Positions 18,301-26,655 of a stretch of 64,000 nt of DNA are shown in pieces. The position numbers and the translations under genes were made by a program. How positions within the stretch are numbered: the stretch's first letter is position 1; every line of letters starts with the position of its first letter. Source of the DNA: Thermosporothrix hazakensis. GTDB taxonomy: Bacteria; Chloroflexota; Ktedonobacteria; Ktedonobacterales; Ktedonobacteraceae. The notes beneath the pieces were generated by a model. That model worked only from the letters and a program-made list of their open reading frames with translations, was not told the origin of the DNA and ran no database searches. The DNA is taken from positions 1 through 64,000 of the forward strand of contig NZ_QKUF01000007.1 of the NCBI RefSeq assembly GCF_003253565.1, written 5' to 3'.

Positions 18301-19779
18301 CTGATGAAGGTGCGTCTCGTCCCTCTCTCCACCATGACCCCGCGTTTGTACCGCGCCGCGCGTGTGGTCGCACTGAAGCAGGGAAAAGATTTTGATTTCG
18401 ATCTGGAAGGCAACGAGACTGAGGTTGATCGTACGGTGTTTGAGGAGATTGTTGGCCCTCTGGAGCATTTGATGCGGAATGCGGTGAACCATGGTCTTGA
18501 AGCTCCCGACATTCGTGCCTTAAAAGGCAAGTCTCCTAAGGGGCAGATTAAGCTCTCTGCCGGTTACGAAGGTAATCAGGTTGTGATTACGATCCGTGAC
18601 GATGGAAACGGTATTGACCCCGAACGGGTACGGCAGATCGCGATTGAGCGCGGCCTGATCCGCCCGGAACAGGTTTTGAGTGAGAGCGATGTGGTAAGCC
18701 TGATCTTCCAGCCTGGCTTTTCTACTGCTGAAGTATTGAGTGAAGTGAGTGGGCGCGGTGTTGGTCTGGACGTTGTTCGCGATGCCGTTTCGCGCTTGCG
18801 TGGAACGCTTGAGGTTGAGACAACGCCGGGTCAGGGAACTGCTTTCACAATGAAGTTCCCGACCAGCCTTGCCATCCAGAACGCGATGATGGTGCGCATC
18901 GGGACACAGCAGTTTGCCATCCCGACGCTGGTGGTGGAAGCGATTGGACGTCTGGATAGCTTCAAGCGTACTGTGGTCGATCAACAGCCGGCGGTCCTGA
19001 TTCAGGATCAGCACTATCCACTTCGTATGCTTGCCCAGTATCTGGGGCTGCCAATTGGCCAGCTTGACGAGAAATCGCAGTTGCTGATTGTTCACGCCGG
19101 TGGACACCATGTAGCACTTGTGGTCGATGAGATCAAGGGGCGCTACGACATCGTGATGAAGAGTCTTGGCCCGCATCTGCGCAATGTGCATGGGGTGGCC
19201 GGTGCAACCGTGCTTGGTAATGGTCAGGTGGTGCTGGTCCTTGAGCTAAACGACCTGCTCTCCACCCGAGAACGTACCAAGTTGGTCGCAAATATTACGG
19301 GCAATCAGCAGGGCGCCATGCGGCAATATGTCGATACTGCAGGACGTCCAACGACGGCTGCAATGCGACCGTCACCAGCGTCTCCTGCGGCAGCCGACCG
19401 CGGTCGACATATTCTCGTTGTTGATGATAGCCCCAGTGTGCGCCGTGTTGTCAGTAATATGTTGAAGCAGAACGGCTGGGAGGTTCAAACCGCCCGCGAT
19501 GGAGTCGAGGCGCTGGAAATGATCTCGTATGAGACACCAGCCGCGGTGCTACTTGATATCGAGATGCCGCGTATGGATGGATATGAGTTGATTGCAACGG
19601 TACGTGCGCAGGAGCAGTATCGCTCGCTGCCGCTGGTTGTTCTGACCTCGCGCGCAGCTGCCAAACACCAGCAGCGTGCGATGCAGTTGGGTGCAAGCGC
19701 CTATGTAATCAAGCCATATCAGGATGAAGATTTGTTGAATACCCTGTCTTCACTGGTCTATGGTACCTCTTCCCGCTAA
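15373..19779 (+). CDS. CheA-type hybrid histidine kinase (ChpA/PilL/PixL-like)
   Basis: About 1468 residues. Order: phosphotransfer domain 1 (RRTHTIGGSA, His about 50); Pro/Ser/Gln-rich linker (about 140-340); coiled coil (about 340-470); charged helix (about 490-600); phosphotransfer domain 2 (RATHTLKGAAGMMGF, His about 692); dimerisation helix (LDELVNLFGDLLVNR, about 835); HATPase with LMRNAVNHGLE (about 1035), RDDGNGID and GRGVGLDVV; CheW-like domain; C-terminal receiver (ILVVDDSPSVRR, Asp about 1395 in LLDIEMPRMDGY, Lys in VIKPY). This multi-HPt hybrid layout is typical of pilus-linked kinases. The start at 15373 (MSNTFDKL) is chosen over GTG 15358; neither has a strong ribosome-binding site. 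Confidence 0.93.
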   Translation: MSNTFDKLSILDSFIEEVNSYLPEIEANLERLAQSPGDMDALEETYRRTHTIGGSASMMDFPGLAHVAHGMEDILGDALDGLASLDEPTLGLLRRSLGRLYRLVEGIRSGVNEEAIVAEDDEDYAQYRAMMDAAEGGNPPQATPQAQTMDVPASPAPFGTEGMAPYSSLPAQNFDFSAFTQTQNAFSPALSSTPSMPSLDEMVEAFRTPSLSAGEDIAWPEDLVPPGEEPEPAPQSNDWNESSSSQLSSSSALEALISSSSIGEVPEVQKPASQDAFSLLTSSGFHEPQTQHNASGQQQGYDIFSSLAATPQPSPQPPLPVPQEPQLPQAYHTVRNDIQTLENQLVTLKDLVSQVRSAISVVEDQRTEFRSFLDGSKDALERMEDWAGRAMGLNLRNSPEKVRRYLPLSVMWVSNSKLKKVLEILKQIAARIEGADSQLLETIQQVQESLATCEAEILQMQVPAQPSASLSGTGWSPWEMQVSQDQAQLRQRVTFERQGDPAAIRAEVEAQLREEMRREIEAVQAQAQSQIEEVARRVREETLREVETKETAKARAFAGSMDQEALRELERRLRSEIEIQVRQEFLNQISHSGSISDMPQSLTKNDAGAIALNFGVGNTSTQQVPTNLQAPKVQPPEPAKQNPMGGDFGEEAAEIFRMEAEEHLQTISARTAALEKDPGNLELIQAIRRATHTLKGAAGMMGFRPIADLSHISEDLLDSIMERTTPITPQVLGIILDTTEALDMLINGRGEGASNPEGLVQKMRARYTQLLGEHSVAAIGPAPDMDIDEEDEHPNAHPNAPHVSSVVEGGAKAEGQVASRDLNVRVRLQKLDELVNLFGDLLVNRSVLEERIQRLARLVADASVSSNRLNDIGQRLGTSFEAVMLPSGRSVKVVSNNGEQSLILTNEKTEQQEPAHLADFDELELDRYTEFHQLTRGLSESISDMATLSAEMEAIIRECENVFARENRLSTTFQDRLMKVRLVPLSTMTPRLYRAARVVALKQGKDFDFDLEGNETEVDRTVFEEIVGPLEHLMRNAVNHGLEAPDIRALKGKSPKGQIKLSAGYEGNQVVITIRDDGNGIDPERVRQIAIERGLIRPEQVLSESDVVSLIFQPGFSTAEVLSEVSGRGVGLDVVRDAVSRLRGTLEVETTPGQGTAFTMKFPTSLAIQNAMMVRIGTQQFAIPTLVVEAIGRLDSFKRTVVDQQPAVLIQDQHYPLRMLAQYLGLPIGQLDEKSQLLIVHAGGHHVALVVDEIKGRYDIVMKSLGPHLRNVHGVAGATVLGNGQVVLVLELNDLLSTRERTKLVANITGNQQGAMRQYVDTAGRPTTAAMRPSPASPAAADRGRHILVVDDSPSVRRVVSNMLKQNGWEVQTARDGVEALEMISYETPAAVLLDIEMPRMDGYELIATVRAQEQYRSLPLVVLTSRAAAKHQQRAMQLGASAYVIKPYQDEDLLNTLSSLVYGTSSR

Positions 19780-19829
19780 GAGGAGCTGTACCGCGGGCCA
19801 GCGAGTGTCTCAGTGAGGAGCTGATCCTG

Positions 19830-20042
19830 ATGGGAGTTGAACGAGCTGTTACGCGTTGGTATGTTGAACGACAGATGATTCTGGATGAAATAGCAGCGCT
19901 GGAGGCGAAGAAAGCGGCTCCCGCACAGGAGGATGGTGCTGTATCGGAACAGGCAGATTCTGCCGAGCTAGAAGAACAGTTAAAAAAGGCCCGGGAGAAG
20001 TTTCGTCTCCTGGGCCCTTGTCCTAAGCCGATGATGGGTTAG
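19830..20042 (+). CDS. Small coiled-coil protein after cheA
   Basis: A 70-residue open frame with GAGGAG 9 bases before its ATG, 50 bases after the cheA stop. The product is mostly one charged helix ([30 protein letters not shown]) and has no recognised domain. The last third is encoded by the inverted repeat that serves as the leuB terminator on the other strand. The ribosome-binding site argues for a real gene; the overlap with a terminator argues for caution. Confidence 0.5.
   Translation: MGVERAVTRWYVERQMILDEIAALEAKKAAPAQEDGAVSEQADSAELEEQLKKAREKFRLLGPCPKPMMG
19982..20016 (-). terminator. Intrinsic terminator of leuB
   Basis: An 11-pair stem (19988-19998 with 20006-20016, one G-U) and 7-base loop, read on the minus strand, is followed by T6 (A at 19982-19987). 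It begins about 20 bases after the leuB stop and lies inside the small open frame on the plus strand. Confidence 0.85.
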
Positions 20043-21166
20043 GCTTTTTCCTGTGCAATGCGCTTGACTGTTTCGATTACGCGATTACCCATCTCTTTGG
20101 TCCCAATAACCTCTTTTCCACTTTCGCGCAGGTCCGCTGTGCGATAGCCTTCATCAATGCAGCGCTCGACTGCTTTTTCAATGACTGTGGCTTCGTGTTC
20201 CAACCCCAGAGAGTGGCGCAGGAGCATCGCAGCACTGAGAATAGCAGCCAGGGGGTTTGCCTTATCCTGGCCTGCGATATCGGGGGCAGACCCGTGAATG
20301 GGCTCGTACAGCCCAAAGGTACCGTGTGCAGTGCGGCGTGTGCCCAGACTTGCTGAGGGAAGCATACCCATTGAGCCTGCCAGCATAGAGGCTTCATCTG
20401 TCAGGATATCGCCAAACAGGTTTTCGGTGACGATGACATCAAAGCTGCTCGGTTGGCGAAGCAGATGCATGGCGCAGGCATCAACCAGCAGGTGTTCAAA
20501 AGTGACATCAGGATACTCAGCGGCGACCCGTTCGGCGACCCGCCGCCAGAGCACTGACGAACTCAGAACGTTGGCTTTATCGACGGAGGTCACTTTCTTG
20601 CGGCGTCCACGGGCGATCTCAAAGGCGACCCGCACAATGCGCTCAATCTCTTCCTCGGTGTAGAGCAGGGTATCAATAGCCTCGGTTCCACGCTCGGTCT
20701 GGCGAATCTCGCTCGGTTTTCCTGGCACAGCAGGCTCAAGATGCCCGTAATACAGCCCGCCGGTCAGCTCACGTACAACGATCAGATCGGTCCCCTGCAA
20801 GACTTCGGGTTTGATTGTGGAGGCGTTGAGCAGGGCCTGGAAGGTGTGAACCGGGCGCAGGTTGGCAAAGAACTGAAAGCCTTTACGCAGTCGGAATAGC
20901 GCCTGCTCTGGTTTGACCTTTGCTCCTGGCGTTGCCCCACCAACTGCGCCAAAGAGGATAGCATCACTCTGCTCACAAAGCGCTACCGTCTCATCAGAAA
21001 TAGCCGCGCCTTCTGCCTCTATCGCGGTCAGCCCGACCAGCCCACGTTGGAACGTAAAGGTGTGTCCATAGAGTTGGGCAACGGTTTCCAGCACTTTTTC
21101 AGCCTGTGCCGTAACTTCTGGACCAATGCCATCGCCGGCCAGAACGGTGATTGTGTAATTACCCAA
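20039..21166 (-). CDS. leuB: 3-isopropylmalate dehydrogenase
   Basis: Converts 3-isopropylmalate to 2-oxoisocaproate with NAD+ in leucine synthesis, in the cytoplasm. At 375 residues it is a normal length. Visible motifs: GDGIGPEV near the start, FANLRPV and [12 protein letters not shown] for substrate binding, TSVDKANVL, and [25 protein letters not shown] for metal and NAD binding. The start is a TTG at 21166 with AAGGAG 8 bases upstream; no ATG lies closer. No other leu gene is adjacent. It overlaps the small convergent frame by 4 bases. Confidence 0.96.
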   Translation of the reverse strand: MGNYTITVLAGDGIGPEVTAQAEKVLETVAQLYGHTFTFQRGLVGLTAIEAEGAAISDETVALCEQSDAILFGAVGGATPGAKVKPEQALFRLRKGFQFFANLRPVHTFQALLNASTIKPEVLQGTDLIVVRELTGGLYYGHLEPAVPGKPSEIRQTERGTEAIDTLLYTEEEIERIVRVAFEIARGRRKKVTSVDKANVLSSSVLWRRVAERVAAEYPDVTFEHLLVDACAMHLLRQPSSFDVIVTENLFGDILTDEASMLAGSMGMLPSASLGTRRTAHGTFGLYEPIHGSAPDIAGQDKANPLAAILSAAMLLRHSLGLEHEATVIEKAVERCIDEGYRTADLRESGKEVIGTKEMGNRVIETVKRIAQEKA

Positions 21167-21339
21167 GGTGAAACTCCTTCAAAACTGAGAGTAGTCTTTG
21201 CCGTTATCTTAACCCATTGCCCGCAGTGGCACAAGTGAGGAAATAAACCGCTTGGTAGGTGCTGGTATCCTGTGAGAAGGGGTTATTCGTGATAGGATAG
21301 AGGGGGGCTCAGCGAAGGTGAACTCGCTCGTTATCTGTG

Positions 21340-21368
21340 TGGCATAGCAGGCGGTAACGTGTTATAAT
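21340..21368 (+). promoter_or_regulatory. Probable promoter of the complex I-like operon
   Basis: TATAAT at 21363-21368 with a weak TGGCAT 17 bases upstream. The transcript would have a leader of about 105 bases before the NuoB-like start. The short dyad ATGTA-N7-TACAT begins 12 bases after the -10 box. Confidence 0.45.
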
Positions 21369-21479
21369 AGGGCAGGTGGAATGTACAGAATATACATCAC
21401 CCCCCAATGTTCTTATTACCCTGCATTATCTCAACCGAGCAATAGGTGCTGCTAAACCTTTGCACAGGAGTTCTTACTG

Positions 21480-22082
21480 ATGAGCAGCAATATCACTGAA
21501 AAAGGGAATGTGCCTTCCGTCCCCGGGCGGCGCAAACCGGTGCCACTTGCTATGGCGACCGGCCCTTATGAATATATTCCTGGAGATCAGGAGTTGCCAG
21601 TCCAGTTGACCAGTCTGGCCGATATGTTACAGTGGGCACAGAACTGGGCACGCTCGAAGTCTGTCTGGCCGATGAGTTATGGACTTGCATGCTGTGCCAT
21701 CGAGATGATGGCCTCGGCGCAGTCGCACTATGACCTGTCTCGCTTCGGGTCAGAGGTGTTTCGTTCCAGTCCTCGACAGGCCGACCTGATGATTGTAGCT
21801 GGCACTGTTTCTGTGAAAATGGGACCGCGTTTACGCCTGCTCTGGGAACAGATTCCTGAACCCAAGTGGGTGATTAGTATGGGACAGTGTGCGAACTCCG
21901 GTGGTGAGTTCTATGATAGCTATTACACAGTTCAGGGTGTGGATACTATTGTCCCTGTTGATGTGTATGTTCCTGGCTGTCCACCTCGTCCAGAGGCACT
22001 GATTGAAGGTATTCTCAAGCTGCGAGAGAAGATTGCCAAGCAGGGTCTCAAGGTACGTGGCGAGAAGGGAATTGAGGTGTAA
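21480..22082 (+). CDS. NuoB-type [4Fe-4S] subunit of a complex I-like module
   Basis: A 200-residue protein that matches NuoB well. The four ligands of cluster N2 are present: Cys71-Cys72 ([10 protein letters not shown]), Cys137 ([10 protein letters not shown]) and Cys167 ([12 protein letters not shown]). [15 protein letters not shown] is typical of NuoB, not of hydrogenase small subunits. In complex I this subunit passes electrons to quinone together with NuoD, but neither nuoC/D nor membrane genes are adjacent. AGGAG lies 9 bases before the ATG. Three further redox genes follow in the same direction with little or no spacing. Confidence 0.9.
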   Translation: MSSNITEKGNVPSVPGRRKPVPLAMATGPYEYIPGDQELPVQLTSLADMLQWAQNWARSKSVWPMSYGLACCAIEMMASAQSHYDLSRFGSEVFRSSPRQADLMIVAGTVSVKMGPRLRLLWEQIPEPKWVISMGQCANSGGEFYDSYYTVQGVDTIVPVDVYVPGCPPRPEALIEGILKLREKIAKQGLKVRGEKGIEV

Positions 22083-22085
22083 TCG

Positions 22086-22826
22086 ATGCGCGGTATTCTA
22101 GAAGGTATGAATCTTACCTTCAGCCACCTGTTTCGGCCGAAGGTGACTCGTCTCTACCCCTATGAAAAACCGAAACTGCCTCCACGCAGCCGTGGACTCA
22201 TTCAGTTGATTGCGCAAGAGGGCCTCAAAACAGAGTTCAATTTGAAATGCGAGGCATGTCTTCTTTGTGAAAAGGCGTGCCCACCTCGCGCTATCACGAT
22301 TGAATATGAACCAATGTATAGCTGGAGACAGCGCCCCTGGTTCAAGTCTTATATCCGTGAGGGCGCAGAAAAGTTTACTCCACGCAAGATCCCGCCTGCA
22401 TCTGGTATCTCGAAAGCTGGCTTCTACACTCAGCGTATCTCGGAATATGCAGTGCGTTACTACAACAAGCCAGTTGCTCCCTGCGTTGCAATGCCAGTAA
22501 AAGATCATCTGGAGCCTGAGATTGATTTGAGCAAGGTCGATGAGCTGCTTGCGAGCTGGTCATATGAGGCAAGCGCGTTGCCCGCGTTGCTTGATGCGAT
22601 TATGGATCACTATGGCTACCTTCCCCTGCAAGCGGCGAAGCGTGTGGTTCAGGCTCGTGGCGTAGACTTGAGCGACGTTTTTGGCATTGCCACAATGAGT
22701 CCCAAGTTTAAACCAGCCCCCGCGGTGAAGGGTATCCGGCGTGATGACCAGCCTGAGCGCGGTCTGGCTCCCGATAAGCGCGGCGTCTGGGGAAATATTC
22801 ATCATGTGAGGCAGCCAAATGCCTGA
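22086..22826 (+). CDS. Fusion of a single-cluster NuoI-like ferredoxin and a NuoE-like helical domain
   Basis: A 246-residue chimera. Residues 40-75 hold one [4Fe-4S] motif, C-x2-C-x2-C-x3-CP (Cys55, 58, 61, 65), in a NuoI-like setting; the usual second cluster is absent. Residues about 165-215 (ALPALLDAIMDHYGYLP, then VVQARGVDLSDVFGIATMSP) match the helical bundle of NuoE, but the [2Fe-2S] thioredoxin-like half of NuoE is missing and the chain ends soon after. It probably acts as an electron carrier that also docks the NuoF-like protein encoded next. The last 8 bases overlap that gene, which implies coupled translation. Confidence 0.75.
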   Translation: MRGILEGMNLTFSHLFRPKVTRLYPYEKPKLPPRSRGLIQLIAQEGLKTEFNLKCEACLLCEKACPPRAITIEYEPMYSWRQRPWFKSYIREGAEKFTPRKIPPASGISKAGFYTQRISEYAVRYYNKPVAPCVAMPVKDHLEPEIDLSKVDELLASWSYEASALPALLDAIMDHYGYLPLQAAKRVVQARGVDLSDVFGIATMSPKFKPAPAVKGIRRDDQPERGLAPDKRGVWGNIHHVRQPNA

Positions 22827-24147
22827 TTTTCAGAAGTCATATATGGTTTTGCGGCGGCAAGATGATCCTGATGTTCGTTCTCTTGCCGCTTATCGGAAAG
22901 CCGGTGGCTACTCCGCTTTAGAGAAAGCGGTGCGCGAATTGACACCGGATCAGATTATTCAACAGGTCATTGATGCGAAATTGCGTGGCCTGGGTGGTGC
23001 CGGGCGACTTGCGGGCGAGAAGTGGCGCATTGTACGAGGCACTGAAGATAATCAGAAGTATGTTATTTGTAATGCGTATGATGCCGATAGCCGGTCATAT
23101 GCAGCCCGTTCGCTCCTGGCCTTTAACCCTCATCAGGTAATTGAGGGTATCGTTCTCGCGGCGTATGCTGTTGGCGCGTCAGAGGCGTTCCTTGTCACAC
23201 GCTCCCTCTACAAAGAGGGTGTTGAGGCGCTTCAGGCCGCGTTACAGGAAGCGACTGAAGCTAATCTGGTAGGCCGTGATATTCTTGGAACCGATTTTAG
23301 CTGTACTATCACTGTCATGGGCTACGATATGGGCTTTATGGGCGGTGAAGAGACAGTTCAAATCGCGGTGATTAAGGGCCGCCGTGGTATGCCGGAGCAG
23401 CGCCCTCCGTTCCCGGCTCAGTATGGTCTGTGGGATAAGCCAACCGCTATTAATAGCATTGAGACATTAGCAAATGTGCCTGTGATTGTGCGTAATGGTC
23501 CCGCTGCGTTTGCCAGCGCTGGTACCGGTGTCACCGGAGGCACCAAGATTCTCTCTATCTATGGCGTTGGTAGCACAGAACCGAAAGTCGTTGAGGTTCC
23601 ATTTGGCACCACTCTGCGTGAGATTTTGAACCATGCCGGGGTGTCAGTTGGCGAGGATGAGGTTCGCGCTGTGGTCGTCGGTGGCGCTGAAGGTGGTGCT
23701 CTGCCGCTTTCGCTTCTGGATACGCCTTTCGATTTCGATCCAATTGAGCAGACCGGTGCGATCGTTGGATCTGGTGTCATTGAGTTGCTCCCCTCGAACA
23801 CCTGTATGGTGGCGTGGGCAATGGAGCGCAGCCGGTACCTGAGTAAGGAGTCCTGCGGTAAATGTGTCCCTTGCCGCGTCGGGGTGAAGCGCGTGACCGG
23901 TATCCTGGAAGGTATCGTCAGCGACCTGGGCGTCAATGGTGATCTGGATGTGCTGGACGAATTCGCTTCTTATATCCCCAACTCCTCTATCTGTGGCTTT
24001 GGGGTACAGTCGATGAACTCGTTGAAGACGGCCAAGAAATACTGGCCCGAGCATTTCACTCTGCACGTTCAGGAATTACAGTGCCCGACAGGAACCTGTG
24101 TACCTGTGCGCTCTCATCGTTTCGTGACGAAACATGTTTTGCCTTAG
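22819..24147 (+). CDS. NuoF-like flavoprotein with altered FMN/NADH motifs
   Basis: A 442-residue relative of the NADH-binding subunit NuoF. The glycine-rich segment reads LRGLGGAGRLAGEKW instead of RGGAGFPTGLKW. The acidic loop that in NuoF reads NADEGEPGTFKDR is NAYDADSRSYAA. The cluster-N3 ligands are intact (Cys346, 349, 352 in ESCGKCVPC; Cys392 in SSICGFG). Thus electron transfer through the cluster is likely, but standard NADH/FMN binding is uncertain. The start overlaps the previous gene by 8 bases. NADH input could instead come from the GltD-like protein encoded next. Confidence 0.85.
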   Translation: MPDFQKSYMVLRRQDDPDVRSLAAYRKAGGYSALEKAVRELTPDQIIQQVIDAKLRGLGGAGRLAGEKWRIVRGTEDNQKYVICNAYDADSRSYAARSLLAFNPHQVIEGIVLAAYAVGASEAFLVTRSLYKEGVEALQAALQEATEANLVGRDILGTDFSCTITVMGYDMGFMGGEETVQIAVIKGRRGMPEQRPPFPAQYGLWDKPTAINSIETLANVPVIVRNGPAAFASAGTGVTGGTKILSIYGVGSTEPKVVEVPFGTTLREILNHAGVSVGEDEVRAVVVGGAEGGALPLSLLDTPFDFDPIEQTGAIVGSGVIELLPSNTCMVAWAMERSRYLSKESCGKCVPCRVGVKRVTGILEGIVSDLGVNGDLDVLDEFASYIPNSSICGFGVQSMNSLKTAKKYWPEHFTLHVQELQCPTGTCVPVRSHRFVTKHVLP

Positions 24148-24182
24148 TCAACAAGTAGCAACTCGGTAGAGGAAACTTATTC

Positions 24183-26594
24183 ATGGCTATATCAATCCGA
24201 GATAATTTTTCGCTATCTACCAGGGAAGCACAGCCGCCAATGGTGCGCAATGAGATGGGTCATCCTAGCTTCACTGTGACCATTGATGGCCGCGTGATGC
24301 AGGCGTACGAGGGTCAGACGATCCTGAGTGTGGCGATCGATAATGGGATCACTGATATCCCGAATCTCTGTAATGACGAGAAGCTTGAACCCACCTCGGC
24401 CTGTCGCATGTGCCTGGTACATATTGACGGCTATGACCGTCCTTTGCCTTCCTGTAACACTCCGGCTGAGCCCGGCATGGTGATTACCACCAATTCAGAT
24501 GAGCTCTTCCATATTCGGCGCACGAACCTGGAAATGATGCTCTCCGACCACAATGCCTACTGTCAGCCGCCGTGTCAGGTCGATTGTCCGACACACATCG
24601 ATATCCCTGGTTATCTGGAACTGATCGCTAAGGGCGAGATGAAAGAGGCCGCACGTCTGGTGAAAGAAGTGCTGCCCTTCCCGTACATTCTGGGTCTGGT
24701 CTGCCCGGCACCCTGTCAGAAGGCATGCCGTCGCGCGCTGGTTGATGAAGAAATCGCGATCTGTCGCATGCATGGCCACGCGGCTGAAACCTGCTTGCTT
24801 GATCCTCCCGTGCCATACGAGAAAGACCCAGCGACAGGCAAGAAGGTCGCGGTGGTGGGCGCTGGCCCCGCTGGTGCTGCTTGTGCGTTCTATCTCTCGC
24901 TGCGCGGTCACTATGTCAAGGTCTTTGACAAGCAGCCTCAGCCTGGTGGTATGCTTCGCTATGGTATTCCTGAGTATCGTCTGCAAAAGGATATGATGGA
25001 CCGCGAGCTGAACCAGCTCTGGAACCAGCTTGGCATTGATCTTCAGTGCAACATTGAGCTTGGCAAGGACTTCACCATTGATGATCTCTTTGCTCAGGGC
25101 TTTGATGCTGTCTACCTCGCCATTGGTGCCTGGACCAGTAACCCTCTGCGCGTTGAGGGTGAAGATGCAGAGGGCGTCGTTAACGCAATCTCATTCCTCG
25201 GTGAGAAGGTTGAAGGTAAGTCCGTTCCTGTCACCGAAGGCGATGAGGTCGTTGTGATCGGTGGTGGTTTTACTGCCTTTGACTGTACTCGTACCTCTCT
25301 ACGCCTGGGCGCGAAAGTACATACGATGTATCGCCGCGGTCGTAGCGAAATGGGTGCGACGGAGGAAGAGGTTGAGGACGGTGAGGCCGAGGGTACACAT
25401 CTTCAGCTCTATGTGAGCCAGACCCGTATTGTCACCGAAAATGGCAAGGTGAAGGGGGTCGAGTTCCTGCGTAACAAGCTTGGTGAGCCCGATGCAAGTG
25501 GTCGCCGCCGCCCGGTGCCGATTCCCGGTTCTGAGTTCATTCTAGAATGTGATGCTGTTATCCCGGCTATCGGTCAGAAGCCAGATACCTCGGTGCTTGA
25601 TGAGAAGTCTGGTGTGAAGTGGACCAAGTGGAGCACCATTCAAACGAACCCGCACAACTTCATGACTGACCGTGAAGGCGTTTTCGCCGGTGGTGACTGT
25701 CAGATGGGTGCGAAGACGGTGATCGAATGTGTGGCTCAGGGTAAACTTGGCGCGCGCGCTATCCATGCCTATCTGATGGGTGAGGATATGGATGAAGTGG
25801 CTCGTCGCCTCGAACTGGAAGAGCGCAAGCCTGATCTCTTCGACATTGTGCCTTACAAGCCCGTTGAGCCTAAGGTGAAGATGCCAATGCTTCCGTACGA
25901 GGACCGTGAGCGCAACTTCCGCATTATTGAGATGGGCTATCTGCGTGAGCAGGCACAGCGTGAAGCGGCTCGCTGTTTGCAGTGCGCCTGTCCTTCTGCT
26001 GGTCAGTGTGACTTGCAGAAGTACAGTATCGAGCATGGTTTGGCTGATAACCGCTTCCATGATGGTGAGCCGAGCGACTATCACGATTACGATTTCGATC
26101 TGTCGCACAGCTTCATCCTGCGCGATCCTAACAAGTGTATTAACTGTACACAGTGTGTGCGCGTCTGTCACGATGTGATTGGCCCGGACTGCTACGGCAT
26201 GTTCGGTAAGGGTTTTGACACGATCGTCTCGACGCCGTTCAATGTCAGCCTGCACGACACTGATTGTGTGTCCTGTGGTGCCTGTGTTCAGGTCTGTCCG
26301 ACCGGTTCGCTGATGATGGCCGAGCGCCACCTGACGCGCTACTCCTTCGCGCTGGATCGCTGTATCTTCTGTGGCGACTGTGTTGAGGTCTGCCCGCACG
26401 GTGCGCTGGGCGAGACGCCGAACTTCGAGCTCTCGTTCTTCAACCGCTTCGGCAGTGATGTCACGCTGGAGAAGGAAGATCTGGCGAACGCGCCGAACTA
26501 TCTGGTGCGTCAGCGCCTGCCGCGCGGCAAGAAGAGCCTACCCGTCATGAGCCCGCTGGTGCGGCCGCTGCCCGCTCGCAGCATCCGCGAATAA
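24183..26594 (+). CDS. NuoG-like / GltD-like / polyferredoxin fusion oxidoreductase
   Basis: An 803-residue multi-domain redox protein. Residues about 30-110 are a NuoG/hydrogenase-type [2Fe-2S] domain (NLCNDEKLEPTSACRMC, then a later Cys in PLPSCNTP). Residues about 120-560 are a glutamate synthase small-subunit type FAD/NAD(P)H oxidoreductase with its own Cys-rich N-terminus (CQPPCQVDCP; CPAPCQKAC), VVGAGPAGAACAFYL for FAD and VVVIGGGFTAFDC for NAD(P)H. From about 595 come CLQCACPSAGQC and three ferredoxin-type motifs (CINCTQCVRVC, CVSCGACVQVCP, CIFCGDCVEVCP). It could take electrons from NAD(P)H and spread them over many clusters to the NuoF- and NuoB-like partners. It has 35 bases spacing from the previous gene. 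Confidence 0.85.
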   Translation: MAISIRDNFSLSTREAQPPMVRNEMGHPSFTVTIDGRVMQAYEGQTILSVAIDNGITDIPNLCNDEKLEPTSACRMCLVHIDGYDRPLPSCNTPAEPGMVITTNSDELFHIRRTNLEMMLSDHNAYCQPPCQVDCPTHIDIPGYLELIAKGEMKEAARLVKEVLPFPYILGLVCPAPCQKACRRALVDEEIAICRMHGHAAETCLLDPPVPYEKDPATGKKVAVVGAGPAGAACAFYLSLRGHYVKVFDKQPQPGGMLRYGIPEYRLQKDMMDRELNQLWNQLGIDLQCNIELGKDFTIDDLFAQGFDAVYLAIGAWTSNPLRVEGEDAEGVVNAISFLGEKVEGKSVPVTEGDEVVVIGGGFTAFDCTRTSLRLGAKVHTMYRRGRSEMGATEEEVEDGEAEGTHLQLYVSQTRIVTENGKVKGVEFLRNKLGEPDASGRRRPVPIPGSEFILECDAVIPAIGQKPDTSVLDEKSGVKWTKWSTIQTNPHNFMTDREGVFAGGDCQMGAKTVIECVAQGKLGARAIHAYLMGEDMDEVARRLELEERKPDLFDIVPYKPVEPKVKMPMLPYEDRERNFRIIEMGYLREQAQREAARCLQCACPSAGQCDLQKYSIEHGLADNRFHDGEPSDYHDYDFDLSHSFILRDPNKCINCTQCVRVCHDVIGPDCYGMFGKGFDTIVSTPFNVSLHDTDCVSCGACVQVCPTGSLMMAERHLTRYSFALDRCIFCGDCVEVCPHGALGETPNFELSFFNRFGSDVTLEKEDLANAPNYLVRQRLPRGKKSLPVMSPLVRPLPARSIRE

Positions 26595-26614
26595 GCAGTT
26601 TTCGGTAGAGCAGG

Positions 26615-26655
26615 AAAGGTCGAATCCCTTTTGTTGGGTTCGGCCTTTTCTTTTT
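26615..26655 (+). terminator. Intrinsic terminator of the complex I-like operon
   Basis: A stem of about 13 pairs (26615-26628 with 26636-26648, one bulged T and one G-U) is followed by a T-rich run (26646-26655). It lies about 20 bases after the last stop codon of the operon. Confidence 0.8.

Noticed and set aside
25542..26399. 285-codon open frame antisense to the NuoG/GltD-like fusion gene
   Set aside because: It mirrors the Cys-rich coding strand, has a repetitive Thr/Val/His composition typical of antisense frames and no ribosome-binding site.
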